Made by a program: the position numbers and the translations under genes | Notes under the pieces: model-generated | Database searches by the model: none | Told to the model about the DNA's origin: nothing | The model's input: the letters and a program-made list of their open reading frames with translations, nothing else | In this document: positions 35,500 through 38,909 of the stretch, piece by piece | How positions within the stretch are numbered: the stretch's first letter is position 1 | Layout: each line of letters starts with the position of its first letter | Origin: Planctomycetota bacterium | Lineage (GTDB): Bacteria > Planctomycetota > Phycisphaerae > WQYP01 | Direction of reading: 5' to 3' | DNA: 38,909 nt | NCBI GenBank assembly: GCA_021852225.1 | Contig: JAJZOA010000027.1 | Location: 1 to 38,909 of the forward strand

Positions 35500-35845
35500 G
35501 CAAGGCTCTCCAAAGCACATCCGCCGCCTTGGCATCCTTGCAGGCACAGAAGATAAATCGCCATTCCAACGGAATTGCCCGCTGGCGGCGGACATTCAGC
35601 CATCCTGGCCGAACGAACAGAGGTGGTCATCATGACGGTTATCCCGCTCTGACAACCTGCCATCAGACTAGCCGATGGAAAGACCGATTGCCAGAAAAAA
35701 ATAAGAAATTCCGGGCGAAATATGCAAATTCAAGTCCTATAACCTAAAATTTAGGTTTATAATCATTATACTACGAATATTAAAATCTTTTTGGCGTAAA
35801 ACATTGTCTATTTAGCGATATTTTTTATCCTGACCGTCCCGTTGA
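35500..35845 (-). promoter_or_regulatory. Gap between the GH106-type gene and the 3D-domain gene, with a palindrome
   Basis: 346 bases. A palindrome AACCTAAA-A-TTTAGGTT lies at 35741-35757 inside an AT-rich stretch (35690-35830) that contrasts with the GC-rich genes on both sides. It may be an operator for the 3D/deacetylase pair or a weak terminator of the GH106-type gene. No gene is seen. Confidence 0.4.
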
Positions 35846-38650
35846 TCATGCCAGTTCCATCAGGGTCACCGGGCCAAGCAGGCCAGAATCCTCCACTGGC
35901 CAATGAGCCGCATTGAAATGATGATAAGATATATCGCTGAAGTTAATGTCATGAAATATTCGCCATCGCTGCCCCTTCCTGTCCATGAATCGAATCCGGT
36001 TGGCGGGCAGATTCGTCACCTCTATCTCCAGAGCGTTGTCATTCACCTTCAAGTCGGAAATTGCCAAGCGGAATGGCGGCAGAATCAGGCCGCCCAGGTC
36101 GCGGCCATTTAACCACACCCGCGCACTTTGGCAAACGCGGCCAAGGTCCAATAACCATGGACCATGGCCCGCGGGCTTATCAAAATTAATCGTGTAACGG
36201 GCCGTTCCGGAAAACGCCCGCGTTGCAACATCGCCATTGGTTGTCCATGAACCGAGCCTTTGAGGCTGAAAGCCGCGTGGCAAAGTCGGCCCTCCTGCCA
36301 TAAAGGCCACATGCCATGGCCCAACCAACGTGGCCACACGCTTTCCCGGAATTGCCCACCTATGTCTGGCCACACCGTTAAGCGCGTTGGGCAAGGCCCG
36401 GAGAATCAGCGACTGGTTTGGCTCCATCAGAAGACGAAACGCCGGTCGGCCGGCGCGGTCCAGCGCAAGCTCAGCCGGCGCGGCGCTTCCGGTCATGGCA
36501 TCCATCAACACTACATCTCTGGCCGGCACCGCCAGCCTGATGTGGCAATCCAGCCTCTTTTTCCCCTGATATACCAGAAGATAGCATGTATCCCTTCCGA
36601 CCTTCCGCCGAATAAAACGCAACCCTGGCTGCTTCACCAGTGCCTCGCCCCTAATCCCCAATGCCGCCAGGACCTTCACTGGTGAACCGGTAAAAAGCTG
36701 CCCGGTGCCAACCGCCGCTCGCGAAACTCCCGCCGCTGCTTTTTTCCACGGCTGAAATGTCAGTTCGGCTTTCAGACGGTGCATCTCTGCTTCATTTTTA
36801 ACGCGCTGGCCCATGCCCGGTGGCTCATTAGGCACATCTTTGGCGAAAATGATGGTCGCTCCTCCCGCGGCCAGTTGAATCAAACGGCGCAAAGTGGCCG
36901 GCGGCATGACCGTTATCGGGGGCACCACAATCGCGGAGTAGCTGGTGCCGGGGGTTTGCAGGCGACCGCCAGCCGTGCGCACCATTTTCAGCAATCGATC
37001 CGACAGATAGTCAAATCCAATACCTGTATTCCAAAGTCGTTGGGCTGTGACTCCAATGGGCTGGCCATAGAACCATTCCCGCTCATTGGTCATGGTCTGG
37101 TACTGGCCGATTGGTCCGGGCCGGTGCCACTGGTCATGAATGGGCCAATAGAGCAGCACATCATTATCCGGCCGGCCAGCCTGCAGAAGGCTTTGACAAC
37201 GGGCAATATAGTCGTTGAGCGTACGCGCATCCCGCCAGATGCTCATGCGCGGGTTTAGATCAGTGGCCGCGTAGAATAACCAACCGGGCCACGCGGCATC
37301 ATCTGGTGAATAACAGGTCCCGTGATAAAACAGATGGTTGACACCCCCAAGAAAAAACTGGTCCACCAGTTGTTTCAGATTGGCCAGGGTCACCTTGAAA
37401 TGCTCCGCCAGCCACGTACCCGTTTCCGAGGATACCAGCGGTTTGCCGACGATATGGGCTGGCGAAGAGGCGAATTTGGCGATCAGCGGATGGCATTGGC
37501 CAATCCGGCTTCGGCTTCCAAAATTGCCCTCCGGTTCGGGAATATCAGCCACATTATAAAAATCCAGCAGATTGGTCGGCGAACCATGCGCCTGATTGCG
37601 CGTCAGCATGCCGCGTTGCCGGCACCACGTCGCCCACTGCGAAAATACCGAATCGACAATTAAATCTGATACCGTCTGCCGATAGTCCGCCTGTACGCGA
37701 CCGACAATAGCCTTATCCGCATCGCCAGCCAGCGCCGGAAGATGTTCTTCCAGGGGATAGCCGCGCAGACGCAAAAATTGTTCAAAAAAATCTGGCGACC
37801 ATTCGCCATAGCCCTGTGGCACGCCGCTGAAATATTCATAAGAATCGTGATACATTGCACGCGGCAATTTCACGCGCGGCGCGGCGAATGCCCGCGTGAA
37901 TTTTTTCAGGTAATGGGCCATCGCTGGCGCATAAATTGTATTGAGCATCATGCCATGTCCGCCCGGCGCGGCGCGTTTCACGTGACTGCCCGTATGCCCC
38001 ACCAGTATCACCAGTTTCCACTTGCCAACCGGCCGTCGCCATGCAATCGTTCCATGCGGCCGCACCAGATGCACAGGCACTTCCACCTGTCGGCCGTCAT
38101 CCGCAAAAGCCCTCGCATAGAGCACACGCCCGCGCGGCAGGCGCGCGACCCAGCGGGCCTCTGGCGACCGCGGCGCATTTAAAACAACCGGATGTGCGTA
38201 AAGACTGGCGTAGTCGCCTGTCATATCCGGTCCGCCAAAATTCCATCCTGTGCCGGTGGTCATATCCACCCCCATGCCCAGGCGATGGGCCTCAGTCAGG
38301 TCATATTGAAGCATTTGCATCCACTGCTTGTTCAAATAGGGAAGGTATTTTTTTTCCCAGCCACGGGCTCCATAAATTGGAATAATATGGACGCCACCGA
38401 GTCCCGCCGCCTTATAGCGAGCCAGTTCACTGGACAAATCAGCCGCGTCCACAGCGGACCCCATCCACCAGTTGTAACACCAGGGTCGGCATTGACTCGT
38501 CAGCGGCGGCCAGAACGATTTTTCACCACGTGCCCCACTGTGCGCGCCATCGGTCCGGTTCATGACACCCGCCACCAGCGGCACGGCCATTCCACCAACC
38601 GTCGCCTGAATAAAGTTGCGGCGTGAAAGTGTAGTTTTTAGTCTGGTCAT
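35846..38650 (-). CDS. GH106-type glycoside hydrolase (alpha-L-rhamnosidase family), Tat-exported
   Basis: Large exported glycosidase, 934 residues. The N-terminus has a Tat signal: SRRNFIQATVGGMAVPLVAG with twin arginines at 10-11. The catalytic part begins near residue 50 (PWCYNWWMGSAVD, GLGGVHIIPIYGARGWEK, GMGVDMTTGTGWNFGGPDM), the layout of GH106 alpha-L-rhamnosidases and related uncharacterised hydrolases. The middle holds YHDSYEYFSGVPQGYGEWS and SSETGTWLAEHF. The C-terminal 140 residues form a galactose-binding-like domain (RVWLNGRDLGGLILPPFRL). The ATG at 38650 has AAGGG nine bases before it; an ATG at 38659 is the alternative. It likely removes rhamnose from plant or algal glycans. 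Substrate is inference. Confidence 0.85.
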   Translation of the reverse strand: MTRLKTTLSRRNFIQATVGGMAVPLVAGVMNRTDGAHSGARGEKSFWPPLTSQCRPWCYNWWMGSAVDAADLSSELARYKAAGLGGVHIIPIYGARGWEKKYLPYLNKQWMQMLQYDLTEAHRLGMGVDMTTGTGWNFGGPDMTGDYASLYAHPVVLNAPRSPEARWVARLPRGRVLYARAFADDGRQVEVPVHLVRPHGTIAWRRPVGKWKLVILVGHTGSHVKRAAPGGHGMMLNTIYAPAMAHYLKKFTRAFAAPRVKLPRAMYHDSYEYFSGVPQGYGEWSPDFFEQFLRLRGYPLEEHLPALAGDADKAIVGRVQADYRQTVSDLIVDSVFSQWATWCRQRGMLTRNQAHGSPTNLLDFYNVADIPEPEGNFGSRSRIGQCHPLIAKFASSPAHIVGKPLVSSETGTWLAEHFKVTLANLKQLVDQFFLGGVNHLFYHGTCYSPDDAAWPGWLFYAATDLNPRMSIWRDARTLNDYIARCQSLLQAGRPDNDVLLYWPIHDQWHRPGPIGQYQTMTNEREWFYGQPIGVTAQRLWNTGIGFDYLSDRLLKMVRTAGGRLQTPGTSYSAIVVPPITVMPPATLRRLIQLAAGGATIIFAKDVPNEPPGMGQRVKNEAEMHRLKAELTFQPWKKAAAGVSRAAVGTGQLFTGSPVKVLAALGIRGEALVKQPGLRFIRRKVGRDTCYLLVYQGKKRLDCHIRLAVPARDVVLMDAMTGSAAPAELALDRAGRPAFRLLMEPNQSLILRALPNALNGVARHRWAIPGKRVATLVGPWHVAFMAGGPTLPRGFQPQRLGSWTTNGDVATRAFSGTARYTINFDKPAGHGPWLLDLGRVCQSARVWLNGRDLGGLILPPFRLAISDLKVNDNALEIEVTNLPANRIRFMDRKGQRWRIFHDINFSDISYHHFNAAHWPVEDSGLLGPVTLMELA

Positions 38651-38909
38651 AGGCGCCATCCCTTTTTCAAAACCTCTCCGAACATCTGGTAATAGCGCGT
38701 TTCAGTTTACCCTTTTTGTCGTGCAAGGCCCGACCAACTTGCTTACACCGCTGCGCACGCTATCTGAAGGGTAACGCGTCTGGCTGGCGATGGAGAGTTG
38801 GCTCGCGCAGAGCTTGCCCATCCATGGATATCGCCTTTTTCATGCGTGGCGGAACGCTCCGGGTTAAAGTACCGGGACGATGATGGCTCTTCCTATGCCC
38901 CCCCCCCTT
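38651..38909. other. Upstream region of the GH106-type gene to the window end
   Basis: 259 bases with no gene that I can support. The sequence ends in a run of ten C (38898-38907), which may mark a contig end or a low-quality tail. The promoter of the GH106-type gene should lie here but I see no clear boxes. Confidence 0.4.

Noticed and set aside
38898..38907. Run of ten C at the window end
   Set aside because: Most likely a contig-end or read-quality artefact rather than biology.

Overview
This window comes from a diderm (Gram-negative type) bacterium of moderately high GC, most likely a member of the Planctomycetota (Phycisphaerae-like) or a neighbouring PVC lineage. The evidence is a secreted protein with a PEP-CTERM-like tail, a Tat-exported GH106-type glycosidase, a NodT-type outer-membrane factor with a MacAB-like pump, and a mix of esterase and deacetylase genes typical of heterotrophs that eat plant or algal glycans. 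No rRNA or ordinary tRNA was seen, and the taxonomic call is inference.

Layout. 1-3920 (minus): sucA and the 5' part of sucB (2-oxoglutarate dehydrogenase E1 and E2). 4485-12701 (plus): a complete potassium-uptake operon, a 30-residue membrane microprotein followed by kdpF-kdpA-kdpB-kdpC-kdpD-kdpE, tightly packed with overlapping stop/start codons. 13184-15606: an XRE-cupin regulator and an APC amino-acid permease behind an exact sigma-54 promoter with palindromes. 15794-16570: a MOSC protein. 16782-19230: an acetyl-xylan-esterase-like hydrolase, divergent from an SGNH hydrolase/DUF2127 pair. 20215-21915: ruvA-ruvB. 22123-22500 (minus): ssrA (tmRNA). 22774-25353 (minus): sppA, a VOC-fold protein and ilvC interrupted by a one-base frameshift. 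25658-26422: the wreck of a GH57 alpha-amylase. 26667-32284: a MarR regulator and a four-gene tripartite efflux operon. 33023-33766: a PEP-CTERM-like secreted protein. 33942-38650 (minus): a YdjC/ChbG deacetylase, a 3D-domain protein and a large GH106-type glycosidase.

How the parts work together. The kdp genes encode the high-affinity K+ pump and its own two-component sensor. The MarR-adaptor-ABC-permease-outer-membrane-factor block is one self-contained export machine with a local repressor. The XRE-cupin/permease pair looks like a nitrogen- or amine-responsive uptake unit, because the promoter is of the sigma-54 type. The scattered esterases, deacetylase and glycosidase suggest polysaccharide turnover. 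Two adjacent loci, ilvC and the GH57 gene, carry disabling mutations, so 24.3-26.4 kb may be a patch of gene decay, or ilvC may carry a sequencing error.

I did not find CRISPR arrays, insertion sequences, prophage or a clear defence system. The observations most worth a second look are the sigma-54 promoter with its overlapping operator-like palindromes, the kdp microprotein, the broken ilvC, the GH57 remnant, and the tmRNA tag ending in LRLAA.
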